From: Heliomicrobium undosum
GTDB taxonomy: Bacteria; Bacillota; Desulfitobacteriia; Heliobacteriales; Heliobacteriaceae
Direction of reading: 5' to 3'
Assembly: GCF_009877425.1 (NCBI RefSeq)
Contig: NZ_WXEY01000002.1
Location: 138,960-202,959, forward strand
Length of the DNA stretch: 64,000 bases
Shown here piece by piece: positions 16,297-25,135 of this stretch. The translations under genes and the position numbers were made by a program. Numbering within the stretch: position 1 is the first letter of the stretch; each line of letters begins with the position of its first letter. The notes beneath the pieces are model-generated. The model made no database searches and was not told the origin of the DNA. It worked only from the letters and a program-made list of their open reading frames with translations.

Positions 16297-16854
16297 ATGA
16301 GAATAGGGAGAACCATTTGGCTTATAGATGCTGCGTATTTATTTAATGGACAAGAATCAGTCAGTAATTCTTATGCATTTGACTATCTAAAATTGCAAAA
16401 TAAGTTGGAAATGGACGGAAAAATAGATCGAGCATATTATCTAAATTGTACACATGATCCACCGAGTGATAGACAAACACACTTTCATACTTGGTTACAA
16501 AAACCTAAACCAGAAGGGCCAAACATTATACCGATACTATATAAATTAAAGTTAAAGGAATATGATTGTCCCCATTGCAAAATGAAGTATAGTTTGCCAG
16601 TTCAAAAAGGTGTAGATGTTGGTCTCGCTACACTGATTGTAAGTCTAGGGCACCAACATCAGTATGATAATTTAATCTTATCTTCAGGTGATAGTGACTT
16701 AAAAGATGCAATTGTGTTTATGAAAAAAAATCTAGGAAAAAGACTCGAGCTTTGTGTATTTCGTTACGGAATTGCATCTGAATTAGATTCATACGCAGAT
16801 AACATTTACTGGATAAACGATTTTTATCTCGAAGTAAGCAAAGAAAAAACATAG
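16297..16854 (+). CDS. NYN-domain (DUF88/LabA-like) protein
   Basis: 185 residues from the ATG at 16297, five bases after GGGGGTG. NYN features are IWLIDAAYLFNG at the N-terminus, KGVDVGLATLIVSLG in the middle and LILSSGDSDLKDAI towards the C-terminus. The conserved Asp residues form the metal site of PIN-like RNases. A CPHCK motif inserts a possible metal site. It is AT-rich, unlike its neighbours. It lies 165 bp upstream of the SIR2-STAND gene in the same direction, so an RNase partner in a defence cassette is plausible but not shown. Confidence 0.8.
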   Translation: MRIGRTIWLIDAAYLFNGQESVSNSYAFDYLKLQNKLEMDGKIDRAYYLNCTHDPPSDRQTHFHTWLQKPKPEGPNIIPILYKLKLKEYDCPHCKMKYSLPVQKGVDVGLATLIVSLGHQHQYDNLILSSGDSDLKDAIVFMKKNLGKRLELCVFRYGIASELDSYADNIYWINDFYLEVSKEKT

Positions 16855-17018
16855 AAATGAAAAGTTAGGACCGCAGAGATAATTCCGATCCCATATATCG
16901 TAATCCCCCAACTAGCGACAGATATAACCTGCATGGAGACGCGAGGGTCTAGCAGTTGTTTCCCAAAGCAAAATGTATATGGTTCGAAAATATATTTATG
17001 ATTTAGGAGGTTTAATAT

Positions 17019-19301
17019 ATGGGATTAAAAGTCGAAATGCCTGAGCTTTTCAAGGAAACTTTGCAACACGGAATAAACTTTTTTGCTGGTGCAGGATTTT
17101 CAAAGCTTCCCGATACCCAAGGAAATAAATTACCAGATGCGAAAGAACTTTGTTCGGAGATTTGCACGACTTTTGATTTAAAACATGGGTACGGAAATGA
17201 TTTAGAAAGAATTTCTACAATTGTTAATACCAAATATAAACAACGTTATCAAGAATTTTTACGAGAAAAATTTACTGTAAAGTCATACAATCCGTTGTAT
17301 GATCAAATAAACAAAATTAACATTAATTCCTTTATTACTACAAATATTGACAATATTATTCATTGTGTTATGGATAACAGTAATAAATATTATCTAAATA
17401 GTTTAACCTATTATGGAGCTACGAAAAGGAGTAAATCAGCACTCTCTTATATACCTTTGCATGGTGACGTTAAAAATATCTATTCAACTTTATATTTTGG
17501 AAAATTTGATTTAGCAACAGTAGATATTAGCAATAGGGATCTTTTTGATATAATGATAGCCAAATTGATGGAATGTCCAACGTTATTTATCGGATATGGG
17601 TTTCATGACTCTGGTGTTGAACGTGCTATTGGGAGAATATTAGAATCTCAAAATAAAAAGAATATCTGGATACAATGTCTTCCCGGAAATGAAAATATTG
17701 AACTATATAGGGACATGAATTGTTACATTATTGAAGGAACTACCGAAGATTTTCTCCAGTGGATTAGAGATGAACTTAAGTCTGAAGAAATTATCACATC
17801 AAGTTTTGATTCACCGTTCTTGGCTCAATACAAAGTTCCGACAATAAATGAAGTAGAAGCAGTCCCGGTAAATGAATATTATATTAATGCGAGAACCCAT
17901 TGGTATAATATTATAGCGAATCAAGCATTCCAAACAAAAAAAATCAACGAAATCCACGAAGCTTCAATAGCTAATAAAAATGTTATAGTTGTAGGAATAC
18001 CCTTTTCGGGAAAAACAACTGATATGATGCAATTATCTCTTCAACTAAATTCAAATATGAAGCTGGTAGTTAAAGATTTAACACCTGAAATTTCCAAGCA
18101 TATAATTAATGAGCTTAGAGGAGTTGACGCAACGATTTTAGTAGACAACTGTTCTGAGGACATGTATGCTTATTATCTTTTGGCGAGTTGCCCTAATATC
18201 AAGACTATAGGATTTATAGATGAACATTCATTTGAATCCACGAAGCACATTATTAGTGGATTAATATATAAAAAAATAGATATTAGTGAGTTGGATTTAG
18301 CAGAAGCCCAATGCATTTATGAAAAAATCCCTCAATCCTTGCGTACTGATAACTTTGCCTATAAAAAAAATAGGCTTGAAAGATTTTCAATGCTTGAAAT
18401 GATGTCTAATAATGTAAAGAATATAATGACTGAATCAAAAATACAAACTTTTCTTCAAAGAATAAAAGCAACGACACCAGATGCATTCGAGGTTATTAAA
18501 TTAACGTCTTATCTATTTGTAAATAATTCCGCGCTATCGATTGATATATTGTGTTCTTATTTTAATATTACTAATTACGATAAAATTTCTACGCTATTAT
18601 CTACTGTAAAGATGTTACTAACTGAAGCTGATATTCGGTTAACCCAAGATGAAGTAGATGGAGAATTTTATTATTTAAGGTCGAATTTATTTTCGCATTA
18701 CGTTAATAAATTGTTAATGTATAGACATTCCGCCGATTATGCAGAAACTATTAAAAAGTTTGTTTTTAACGTATCACCCTATAAAACGTATAAATACCAT
18801 GTTTTCAAACGCACTGCATATGATGCGAAATTATTTTATCGCTTATTTAATGATGAAGCACACGAATTGTATAAGAGAATTTACTCATATAACCCCACCG
18901 CTTACACTTTACAGCAATGGGCGCTGTACAAAGTTGAACTTAAAGATTACCCTGGTGCATTTGCCGATATTGATAAAGCAATTACTATGGATAGATATAA
19001 TTTTAGTATAAAAAACACAAGAGCAATTGTTTTGTTTGAAGCTAACAAAGAAATAAAAACTGGTCTAGCTATAACTGAGATGATAGAAGCAATGGATATA
19101 TTATCCGAATGCTATAGAAGTGATAAACGTAAAGTATTTCACGCTCAGAAATATGCTGAATTTGCCCTTTATTTTGCGACGGTCCTTTCGTATTATGAGT
19201 TTATTGATCAAGCAATTACATGGCTAAAAGAGATTTCAAAAGATTTTAAAAGCTATAAAACAAAAGAACTTTTGAATAAATTAATTAATATAAAACGCTA
19301 A
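17019..19301 (+). CDS. SIR2-STAND-TPR protein, candidate anti-phage defence
   Basis: 760 residues from an ATG eight bases after GGAGG. Residues 1-205 are SIR2-like: FFAGAGFSK (22-29), TTNIDN (107-112), PLHGD (146-150) and FIGYGFHD (190-197), so NAD binding or cleavage is likely. Residues 323-380 hold the P-loop VVGIPFSGKTT and the Walker B-like ATILVDN of a STAND ATPase. The last 150 residues contain TPR-like helices (AYTLQQWALYKVELKDYPGA). This order matches SIR2-type Avs proteins, which sense phage proteins and deplete NAD. The low GC content marks recent transfer. Confidence 0.85.
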   Translation: MGLKVEMPELFKETLQHGINFFAGAGFSKLPDTQGNKLPDAKELCSEICTTFDLKHGYGNDLERISTIVNTKYKQRYQEFLREKFTVKSYNPLYDQINKININSFITTNIDNIIHCVMDNSNKYYLNSLTYYGATKRSKSALSYIPLHGDVKNIYSTLYFGKFDLATVDISNRDLFDIMIAKLMECPTLFIGYGFHDSGVERAIGRILESQNKKNIWIQCLPGNENIELYRDMNCYIIEGTTEDFLQWIRDELKSEEIITSSFDSPFLAQYKVPTINEVEAVPVNEYYINARTHWYNIIANQAFQTKKINEIHEASIANKNVIVVGIPFSGKTTDMMQLSLQLNSNMKLVVKDLTPEISKHIINELRGVDATILVDNCSEDMYAYYLLASCPNIKTIGFIDEHSFESTKHIISGLIYKKIDISELDLAEAQCIYEKIPQSLRTDNFAYKKNRLERFSMLEMMSNNVKNIMTESKIQTFLQRIKATTPDAFEVIKLTSYLFVNNSALSIDILCSYFNITNYDKISTLLSTVKMLLTEADIRLTQDEVDGEFYYLRSNLFSHYVNKLLMYRHSADYAETIKKFVFNVSPYKTYKYHVFKRTAYDAKLFYRLFNDEAHELYKRIYSYNPTAYTLQQWALYKVELKDYPGAFADIDKAITMDRYNFSIKNTRAIVLFEANKEIKTGLAITEMIEAMDILSECYRSDKRKVFHAQKYAEFALYFATVLSYYEFIDQAITWLKEISKDFKSYKTKELLNKLINIKR

Positions 19302-19413
19302 AATTAAACCAGGGGTTGTGCATAAATAGCTTATACCGAAAATACGATCCTTTTATTGTTGACTTCCTCCCCCACTAGAGCGATGATGTCCACGACCCCA
19401 CCACCATCGCCAA

Positions 19414-19617
19414 GGAGGAATTTTATAGGCCATAACCGGTTTCCCGACAAATTAAGATTGAGCTAATTTCGCGAACAACCGTCACTCAACGAACATTCCA
19501 GAGGAGGGACTCTATCGACCTTGACCGGCTCCCCACAAAACTAAATCTACCTTGAGCTAATACCGCTAGAATCTCAATCTCAATACGAAGGAGGTCGATC
19601 TATGGACACAGCACCGG
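19414..19617. repeat. Three degenerate tandem repeats of about 88 bp
   Basis: Each unit has GGAGG, then 16-18 bases, then ACCGG: GGAGG at 19414, 19503 and 19590; ACCGG at 19435, 19524 and 19613. The first two units also share CCC-ACAAA and TTGAGCTAA (19458 and 19552). Short peptides can be read after each GGAGG but none is conserved. No gene is seen between 19302 and 20065. Confidence 0.5.
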
Positions 19618-19828
19618 CACCGCTTGCTCTCTGATAACCGCATACGGGAAGTGTATCTTCAAGGATGGGCTAGGATTGTTGGCGATAGCCCGCTGGCTGA
19701 ACTGTTTATGGAATGCCATCAGCCACGGTAAGGCCAATCAGGCTGCATCCCCGTTAGGCCAGCAACTCTTGGACAGCACCGGCGACAACTGGCCAAGTGT
19801 CCGTCAGCAATAGTCGCCCACATTGTCT

Positions 19829-19945
19829 GAGGGGAAGTCCGTCCTCCAAAAGGGCAGGCGAGTTTGCCCAGGATACCCGAGGGGCAGTCTGCCATTACGA
19901 CTGACGGTGAAGTCTGTCCAACCATCCCGAAGGATACGTCTATCC
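19829..19945. other. Series of small hairpins with GTC-containing loops
   Basis: GGCA-GTC-TGCC (19883-19893), GGATA-CGTC-TATCC (19932-19945) and GAGG...CCTC around AAGTCCG (19829-19846) have different stems but similar loops. GGGCA/TGCCC (19852-19869) lies between them. The stems differ by compensating changes, which suggests that structure rather than sequence is kept. Function unknown. Confidence 0.4.
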
Positions 19946-20026
19946 AGATATCAAGCGAGGGCACTCTGATCAACCGCCGTCGCTTAGAGGTCGTGGCTCT
20001 CTATTCGGTTATCAAAGAGCAAACCA

Positions 20027-20044
20027 GCCTCCGTTGCCGGAGGC
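20027..20044 (-). terminator. Terminator after the 55-aa gene
   Basis: GCCTCCG-GCAA-CGGAGGC on the minus strand, followed by TGGTTTGCTCTTTG. It lies 22 bp after the stop at 20066. Confidence 0.55.
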
Positions 20045-20065
20045 CGTGTGTCCTTCGCTATTCAA

Positions 20066-20233
20066 TTACGGCTGCTCGGGCCTACTACCCTCTTCCCTAT
20101 CGGCATTTAGCTTATCGAGTCGCTCATTCATCTTCTCAAGCTGCTTGGCGATGGCGGCCAGCGATCCGAGTAACTGCGGGATATCCCGTTCGAAGAACTT
20201 CCTTCCGAAGCCGGTCCTCATGAATTCGTCCAT
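20066..20233 (-). CDS. Small coiled-coil protein (55 aa), mobile-element type
   Basis: The ATG at 20233 has GGAGGGG six bases upstream. The product begins MDEFMRTGFGRKFFERDIPQ and continues with a heptad-like helix (LAAIAKQLEKMNERLDKLNA). Short proteins starting with a TGxGRxFFE pattern and ending in a coiled coil are common near phage and transposon genes in Firmicutes; no function is known to me. A terminator follows. Confidence 0.65.
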   Translation of the reverse strand: MDEFMRTGFGRKFFERDIPQLLGSLAAIAKQLEKMNERLDKLNADREEGSRPEQP

Positions 20234-20351
20234 ACTGCCCCTCCTTGATGGTGTTTTTTGGTTTGGTCTTGGAGCAGTGTAAGCTTATCTAGACGTCCAT
20301 GATCAGTAAAGTTAATCTTATCATCCTTGCGCTGGCAAATAAGGGAGCGCG

Positions 20352-20705
20352 CTATTCCACCGAAACCAGATACGCCCCCAGCAATATCACCAAGCCGCCA
20401 ACCCATCTGATCGTTGGGATCGATTCCCCGAAGAACAGCCACCCTAGGATAATACCGATTAAATAGCTGGAGCTTTGGGCCGGGTAGGCGACGCTGAACG
20501 GGGCAAGCGACAACACTCTGAACCATACCACTAACCCCGCCGTCAGCGCCAGCACGCCCCCGAGTATTCCCGGAGAGGTAACGGTGGCGAGTAGGTTATT
20601 CCATTGAAAGCCGCCCATCCGGTCGAGGTCCCACTTTATAAGAACCTGTCCCACCAACAGCATGATAATGTTCAGCCCAAGGAGTAGCCATGCCTGAAGA
20701 CTCAA
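20352..20705 (-). CDS. Small EamA/SMR-like membrane transporter
   Basis: 117 residues with four membrane segments, the size of small multidrug-resistance or ArnE/ArnF-like flippase subunits. Conserved-looking features are LLVGQVLIKWDLDR in helix 1 and PAQSSSYLIGIILGWLFFGES in helix 3. Such proteins work as dimers. It starts at a TTG that overlaps the integrase stop by three bases (TTGA), so it is read from the integrase transcript. It may be phage cargo. Confidence 0.82.
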   Translation of the reverse strand: MSLQAWLLLGLNIIMLLVGQVLIKWDLDRMGGFQWNNLLATVTSPGILGGVLALTAGLVVWFRVLSLAPFSVAYPAQSSSYLIGIILGWLFFGESIPTIRWVGGLVILLGAYLVSVE

Positions 20706-21931
20706 CGTAATTGCCCCCTTTTGGATATCGTCAGATTATCCATTCCCCGAGGGAAGGGGCAATAGTCGGGTGAAAGCGTTCCGAACATGCCATTCAGTTT
20801 TTTAACCGATAACTTTTTGATTTCAGGTAAGACGTGGCTATACGTGTTCATGATTACTGTAATGCTGCTGTGACCAAGAAGTTCTTGGGCCACTTTTGGG
20901 TGCACATTCTTCTCAAGCAATTGGGTTGCATAGGTGTGGCGTAAGGCATGAATATTTGTTTTTGGCAAACTCGCTTTGTTTAGTAATACATGAAAAGCAC
21001 GTGTCAGATTACTCTGGTCCATCATTGTGCCGTTACGATGCGTGACGACATATCCACTGTTTATATATTCATGCCCGTATGTCAGCGATTCCTCTACTTG
21101 AACCCGTTTCCATTCTTTAAGGAGGTTTGCAAGCACATCGAACAGGGGAATGTCTCTCTTCCCACTCTTTGATTTGGGTGCTTGAATCACAACTCTTGTT
21201 TTTCTTCGACCTTCCGGTGCTTTCAATCTAATTGCTGAGCGACGTATTCGGATAAGATTCTGTGAAAAATCGACGTCGTCCCATCGTAATGCCAACAGCT
21301 CCCCTAGCCGTAAACCTGTACCTAGTAATAATGCAAATGCAGTTCCTAATCGATCAGACATAGCTGATTGGACAAATCGTTGCAATTCATCTGTCGACAA
21401 AACTCGTATTTCTTTTTTAGTTTGATTTGGCCTACGGACTTTATCAACCACGTTAGTAAGGAGAATTCCTTCATTTACAGCCTGGGCAAATGCACTTCTT
21501 GTAACTACTCGAATTAGGTCGACTGTTCGAGTTGATAGACCCGAATTGCGCTTATCACTTAGCATTTTTTGAAAGTGGAAGCTGGTTAGTTTTTGAATCT
21601 TTTCTTTCCCTAATTCCGGGACGAGATGACACCGACAAATATACTCATAATTTTCCCATGTCTTTGGACGAACACTTGGTTTGATGTAAGTCTCTAGCCA
21701 CAACTGAAGCCATTTTTCGAGGGTAATGTCATTGGGTAGAAGAAACCGTTTTTGTTGTAGTTCATGAATAGACTTGTTTTTCCAAGCGAGAGCGTCTTGC
21801 ATTGTCTTAAACCGTTTTCGAACGTAATGAAGTCGACCGTCTTTCTTTCGACCAATTGTGATCTGAGCATTCCAGTAACCATCCTTGCTTCTAAATACGC
21901 TGCCCTCACCATTAGCTCGTTTTTTCGCCAT
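20702..21931 (-). CDS. Tyrosine integrase of the prophage
   Basis: 409 residues. The N-terminal arm-binding module (NGEGSVFRSKDGYWNAQI) is followed by the core-binding domain and a catalytic domain with GTGLRLGELLALRW (Arg), HALRHTYA (HxxR), LGHSSITVIMNTY (His and Tyr). It is clearly different from the integrase at 14.8 kb. As the last gene of the minus-strand early block it marks the left end of the phage. No direct-repeat att site could be identified by eye around 20.3-20.7 kb. Confidence 0.95.
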   Translation of the reverse strand: MAKKRANGEGSVFRSKDGYWNAQITIGRKKDGRLHYVRKRFKTMQDALAWKNKSIHELQQKRFLLPNDITLEKWLQLWLETYIKPSVRPKTWENYEYICRCHLVPELGKEKIQKLTSFHFQKMLSDKRNSGLSTRTVDLIRVVTRSAFAQAVNEGILLTNVVDKVRRPNQTKKEIRVLSTDELQRFVQSAMSDRLGTAFALLLGTGLRLGELLALRWDDVDFSQNLIRIRRSAIRLKAPEGRRKTRVVIQAPKSKSGKRDIPLFDVLANLLKEWKRVQVEESLTYGHEYINSGYVVTHRNGTMMDQSNLTRAFHVLLNKASLPKTNIHALRHTYATQLLEKNVHPKVAQELLGHSSITVIMNTYSHVLPEIKKLSVKKLNGMFGTLSPDYCPFPRGMDNLTISKRGQLR

Positions 21932-22016
21932 TCTTCCCTACCCCTTAAAAGATTGAGTAGGGCAAGCTTATCCAGTTCTCTATGGAATATGATAGGTGAT
22001 GGTTGGAGGACCGCCG

Positions 22017-22415
22017 TTAGGCGATCCTCTTCTTGTTGGGCTGCTTGGTAATATCGTGCTTCCTTGATTTGAGCCGAATGCCCAGCCGCTTTACATCTGA
22101 TGGCGCCTTACCAATAAACTCGAAAGGAATCTCCCGCCATTGCCGGACCTTCAGTTGATCCTCATTCATAGCCGGGTATTCCTCGTGGCTCACTTTGTCC
22201 GGCCGGTTCGTAGAATCCTTCAGGATGAAGTTAGCCAGGCGTTCAAGCTGAATACCGTCAGGAACCTCACCCACCTGTGAGACATACGCCTCAAGCAAAT
22301 CATCGACTGTTTTGATCCTCCAGGGCACCGGCAGTTTACGCTTCACCAGTTCCGTAACGGCAGCCTCGAATACTAACTTATAATTCCTGTCCGGCGAGAA
22401 CATGCCCTCATACAT
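22017..22415 (-). CDS. Phage protein of unknown function
   Basis: 132 residues from the ATG at 22415, which overlaps the stop of the sigma-like gene by one base (TGATG). The upstream frame extension overlaps that gene and is discounted. The protein is charged and soluble with a basic C-terminus (KRLGIRLKSRKHDITKQPNKKR). No family is recognised; coupling to a DNA-binding protein suggests an early regulatory role. Confidence 0.68.
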   Translation of the reverse strand: MYEGMFSPDRNYKLVFEAAVTELVKRKLPVPWRIKTVDDLLEAYVSQVGEVPDGIQLERLANFILKDSTNRPDKVSHEEYPAMNEDQLKVRQWREIPFEFIGKAPSDVKRLGIRLKSRKHDITKQPNKKRIA

Positions 22416-22768
22416 CACGCCGCCTCCTCCCTTTCGTTTACCTGGGCGATCCGCTGGATTGCCGTTCGGATATGGTTGCTCACTGCCTGTTGGGAGATGT
22501 TCATCCAATGGGCGGCATCTTTTTGCGTCCAATCCCTGACGAAGACCAACTGCATCGCCTGCATCTGACGTCGGTTCAGCCGGGCCTCTTCTATCAGCCG
22601 CGCCAGGTCCAATAATAAAACGCTGGCATCGTAATCCCCGCGAAGAAACCGTCCTTCCCGAATATGGTGTAGTTGCGTCAGAAGGGCGTAGATACCATAC
22701 TCCTGCTCTAACGGATAGGCATCATCAAGCCGTTTCTGCTTGGTGGCCAGGTCAATGACTTTCCCCAG
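22415..22768 (-). CDS. Sigma-factor-like helix-turn-helix protein, CTG start
   Basis: 117 residues. The C-terminal part QMQAMQLVFVRDWTQKDAAH then MNISQQAVSNHIRTAIQRI is a sigma region-4 type helix-turn-helix. Only the last 65 codons follow a standard start (TTG at 22612), but the frame reads on as good protein sequence back to a CTG at 22768, directly after the TAA of the kinase gene with AAGGAA upstream. I take CTG as the start (MGKVIDLATKQKRL). It probably directs late or early phage transcription. Confidence 0.7.
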   Translation of the reverse strand: MGKVIDLATKQKRLDDAYPLEQEYGIYALLTQLHHIREGRFLRGDYDASVLLLDLARLIEEARLNRRQMQAMQLVFVRDWTQKDAAHWMNISQQAVSNHIRTAIQRIAQVNEREEAA

Positions 22769-23314
22769 TTAGGCCACTTCCTTTTTCAGACGGAGTAATG
22801 CGGCATCGACGAGGTTATAGAGTTCTTGCCGGGAGCCCTCGTTCGTAATCTCGAAATCCACGCAGAACTTATCGACCGTCTGCTCCGTCTCATGGCGGAG
22901 GCGAGAATACTTGACCGTCTCCCCCATCGCCTTCATCCTGCGGAGCCGTGTGAGTTCCGATGCCCGGATGCGGCCGATGGTGAACCCCGCCTTCAGCAAA
23001 GCGAAGTATTCGTTCCACTGGCGGAGATCGGTGATCACGATGTTATCGTCCGGCCCCGTTTCCTCCTCGATTTGCCGAAGAAGATAGTTCACCCAAACGT
23101 CCGGGCTGATTTGACGAAGGGCTTGTCCAACGTCTTGGTAGAGTTCGCGGGGCTTGCCGTTTTGAGCCGCGTCGGGAAATAGGTCATTGCAGACAGCGCG
23201 GAGAGCATCCCCCAAAGCATACCGTTGGAAACCGAAGTGGTTTACCAGATAATCCGCCACCGAATCCTTGCCGGCGCGCATCTTACCGGTCAGTGCAATT
23301 CGAACTCCTGTCAT
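22769..23314 (-). CDS. Phage P-loop kinase (deoxynucleoside monophosphate kinase-like)
   Basis: 181 residues. The P-loop is VRIALTGKMRAGKDSVADYL, and VITDLRQWNEY holds a Walker B/LID-like Asp-Arg element. This shape is typical of phage dNMP kinases, which phosphorylate deoxynucleotides for replication. It fits the dUTPase, reductase and ThyX-like genes nearby. ATG at 23314; its start overlaps the upstream stop (TAATG). Confidence 0.8.
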   Translation of the reverse strand: MTGVRIALTGKMRAGKDSVADYLVNHFGFQRYALGDALRAVCNDLFPDAAQNGKPRELYQDVGQALRQISPDVWVNYLLRQIEEETGPDDNIVITDLRQWNEYFALLKAGFTIGRIRASELTRLRRMKAMGETVKYSRLRHETEQTVDKFCVDFEITNEGSRQELYNLVDAALLRLKKEVA

Positions 23315-23547
23315 TATGCGATCTTCCTTTCATTTCTCTTATTGTCGATGGCTTCCCATCGCTTCAAAACCTCGAGCTTTTTGAACAGCCGTTCGTAGTA
23401 ATAAATATCCCGTCGAGTAAGCCCGTGGACTTTTCGTTGTTCGCCAGGCTTCATTTGTTTGGTGATGCCGTTCATGAAGGTGATGAACAAACGGCCCTCC
23501 CCTTCTGCCTGCGCCAAAACCTTGCGATATTCAATGACCTTTCCCAA
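23314..23547 (-). CDS. Small basic phage protein
   Basis: 77 residues from a TTG at 23547 with AAGGAG seven bases upstream. Strongly charged, with KVHGLTRRDIYYYERLFKKLE near the C-terminus, which could be a nucleic-acid-binding helix. Unknown family; it sits in the overlapping early block between methyltransferase and kinase. Confidence 0.6.
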   Translation of the reverse strand: MGKVIEYRKVLAQAEGEGRLFITFMNGITKQMKPGEQRKVHGLTRRDIYYYERLFKKLEVLKRWEAIDNKRNERKIA

Positions 23548-23561
23548 GCATGTGCTCCTTT

Positions 23562-24827
23562 CTACGCTGCCCTGGCCCTGGCGACCTCGGCATATTCCTC
23601 TTCCCGTTCAATTAAGATGAAGTTAAAACCATTCTTCCGGGCGGCTACCGCTGTACTGCCGCTGCCACCAAAGGGATCGAGGACGATGCCTCCCGGCGGC
23701 GTGACCAGTTTAATCAGCCATGCCATCAATTCAACGGGCTTCACGGTCGGGTGATGGTTGCGGCTCTTTACCGGCTTTCGTTCGTTGCCGTCCAGCGTGT
23801 ACTTGCTGTTGATGACGCCGCGCCCCGATCCCGGATAGGTGCGCCGCTCCTCCAGGTCGATGACGTTGCCTTGCCAGTCGCTGTTGCGATCCTTCTTCGA
23901 TGATTTCTTGGACAGTTCTTTCGGCGTGATATTGAAGAAAGGGCTGTACCATTCATCGGCGTCCACGGTCACGCAGTTGGCCGGGAAGCGCCCTTCCTCC
24001 GGGGGCAGGCCGTCCTCCGTCATGTAGCCCATGACCTCACTGGTGTTCTTCCAACTGTTCGTGTTGTTCTCGACAGGATGGTGCCGCAGCTTCTGCCGTT
24101 CCTTTTCGTCAGCGAAGGGGATCCGGCAGTCACGAATGTTGATGGCGCCAGTACCATACTGCTCAACGGTATCGCAGGTATTGCCTAGCAAAGGCTTCCT
24201 CGCCAAGATTACCGGCTCGTGTGCGGGTTTTAGCGATGTCCCCCAACCATGCCACTGTTTGGCGAGGTCCGTGGTAGGCTCGGTAATCTGATGAACGATT
24301 TTCCCCGTCTGCTCACCGGCAAACAACGAGGAACCATCGGCTCTGCCGTGGCCGTTGCGCTTATCCGGCACTTCTCGTTCGCCGATGACATGCCGTTCCA
24401 CCCCGGCCCGTTTGTCGAAGGCTTTACTGATGTCCAAGCTTTTGGGGAAGCCGCTTGTGTACAGCCATTCAACGACATCTCGGATCTCAAACCCGGCCAT
24501 GCGGAGGGAAATCGTCATCAGGTCCTGTGTTCGCGTACCGGAGAAGCACAGGATATGGCCGCCCGGCTTCAATACGCGGAATACCTCATTCCAGATGGCC
24601 GGTCCCGGGACAAAGCTGTCCCAGGACTTGCCCATGAATCCGTTAGCTCGGTGGGTGTAGTCCTCACCGGCCATCCATTTGGAGAGAACCTCACGGATAT
24701 TGGGCTCTTTGGAAAGACCATAAGGTGGGTCGGTGACGCAGGAGTCGATGGAGTTGTCGGGAATGGACTTCAGGATATCCAGAGAGTCTCCAGTCAGAAC
24801 CACGTTCTTCGGTGTATCTGATGCCAA
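23562..24827 (-). CDS. Phage DNA methyltransferase (DPPY class)
   Basis: 421 residues. The catalytic motif DPPYGLS is near residue 33, and the S-adenosylmethionine motif LDPFGGSGSTAVAA is at the C-terminus, the beta-class order. The long middle region is the target-recognition part. The product methylates N6-adenine or N4-cytosine. No restriction nuclease is adjacent, so it is an orphan that probably shields the phage from host restriction. It starts at a TTG with AAAGGAGG upstream. Confidence 0.93.
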   Translation of the reverse strand: MASDTPKNVVLTGDSLDILKSIPDNSIDSCVTDPPYGLSKEPNIREVLSKWMAGEDYTHRANGFMGKSWDSFVPGPAIWNEVFRVLKPGGHILCFSGTRTQDLMTISLRMAGFEIRDVVEWLYTSGFPKSLDISKAFDKRAGVERHVIGEREVPDKRNGHGRADGSSLFAGEQTGKIVHQITEPTTDLAKQWHGWGTSLKPAHEPVILARKPLLGNTCDTVEQYGTGAINIRDCRIPFADEKERQKLRHHPVENNTNSWKNTSEVMGYMTEDGLPPEEGRFPANCVTVDADEWYSPFFNITPKELSKKSSKKDRNSDWQGNVIDLEERRTYPGSGRGVINSKYTLDGNERKPVKSRNHHPTVKPVELMAWLIKLVTPPGGIVLDPFGGSGSTAVAARKNGFNFILIEREEEYAEVARARAA

Positions 24828-24907
24828 TGGATGACCTCCTTTTATTTCTTAAGCAAAGCTCATTTGTTATAATGGTGACGAGAAGAGTTCTGAAAGGCAG
24901 GTGCCTA

Positions 24908-25126
24908 ATGCTCGGGATGTTAGAGTTAACCGTAGGTTCCATCTTTCTAGTCCTTTTACTTGTGTTCGTTAAAGTAGGCATTCCCGTTTTACTTATCATA
25001 GGAGCCTACATCGCATATAAAAGGTTCAGTTCACCGGCTGAAGTTGCGAAAAGGCGATATGCCAAAGGTGAAATTACCTTTCAGGAGTTACAGGATATCC
25101 TGAGGAATTTAGAAGTCATGAAGTAG
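24908..25126 (+). CDS. Small membrane protein with SHOCT-like tail, probable moron
   Basis: 72 residues. One strong hydrophobic segment (GSIFLVLLLVFVKVGIPVLLIIGAYIAY) precedes a SHOCT-like helix pair (AKRRYAKGEITFQELQDIL). It lies on the opposite strand to every neighbour for 10 kb. A TATAAT at 24868-24873 stands 34 bp upstream with a poor -35 (TTTCTT). A lone, oppositely oriented gene with its own promoter in a phage early block is the pattern of a moron, a cargo gene expressed in the lysogen. Confidence 0.7.
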   Translation: MLGMLELTVGSIFLVLLLVFVKVGIPVLLIIGAYIAYKRFSSPAEVAKRRYAKGEITFQELQDILRNLEVMK

Positions 25127-25135
25127 CCTCTTTCG

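Noticed and set aside
19719-19973. 84-codon minus-strand frame with repeated GQTSPS/GRTSPQ segments
   Set aside because: The repetition reflects the DNA hairpin series in this non-coding region; no ribosome site.
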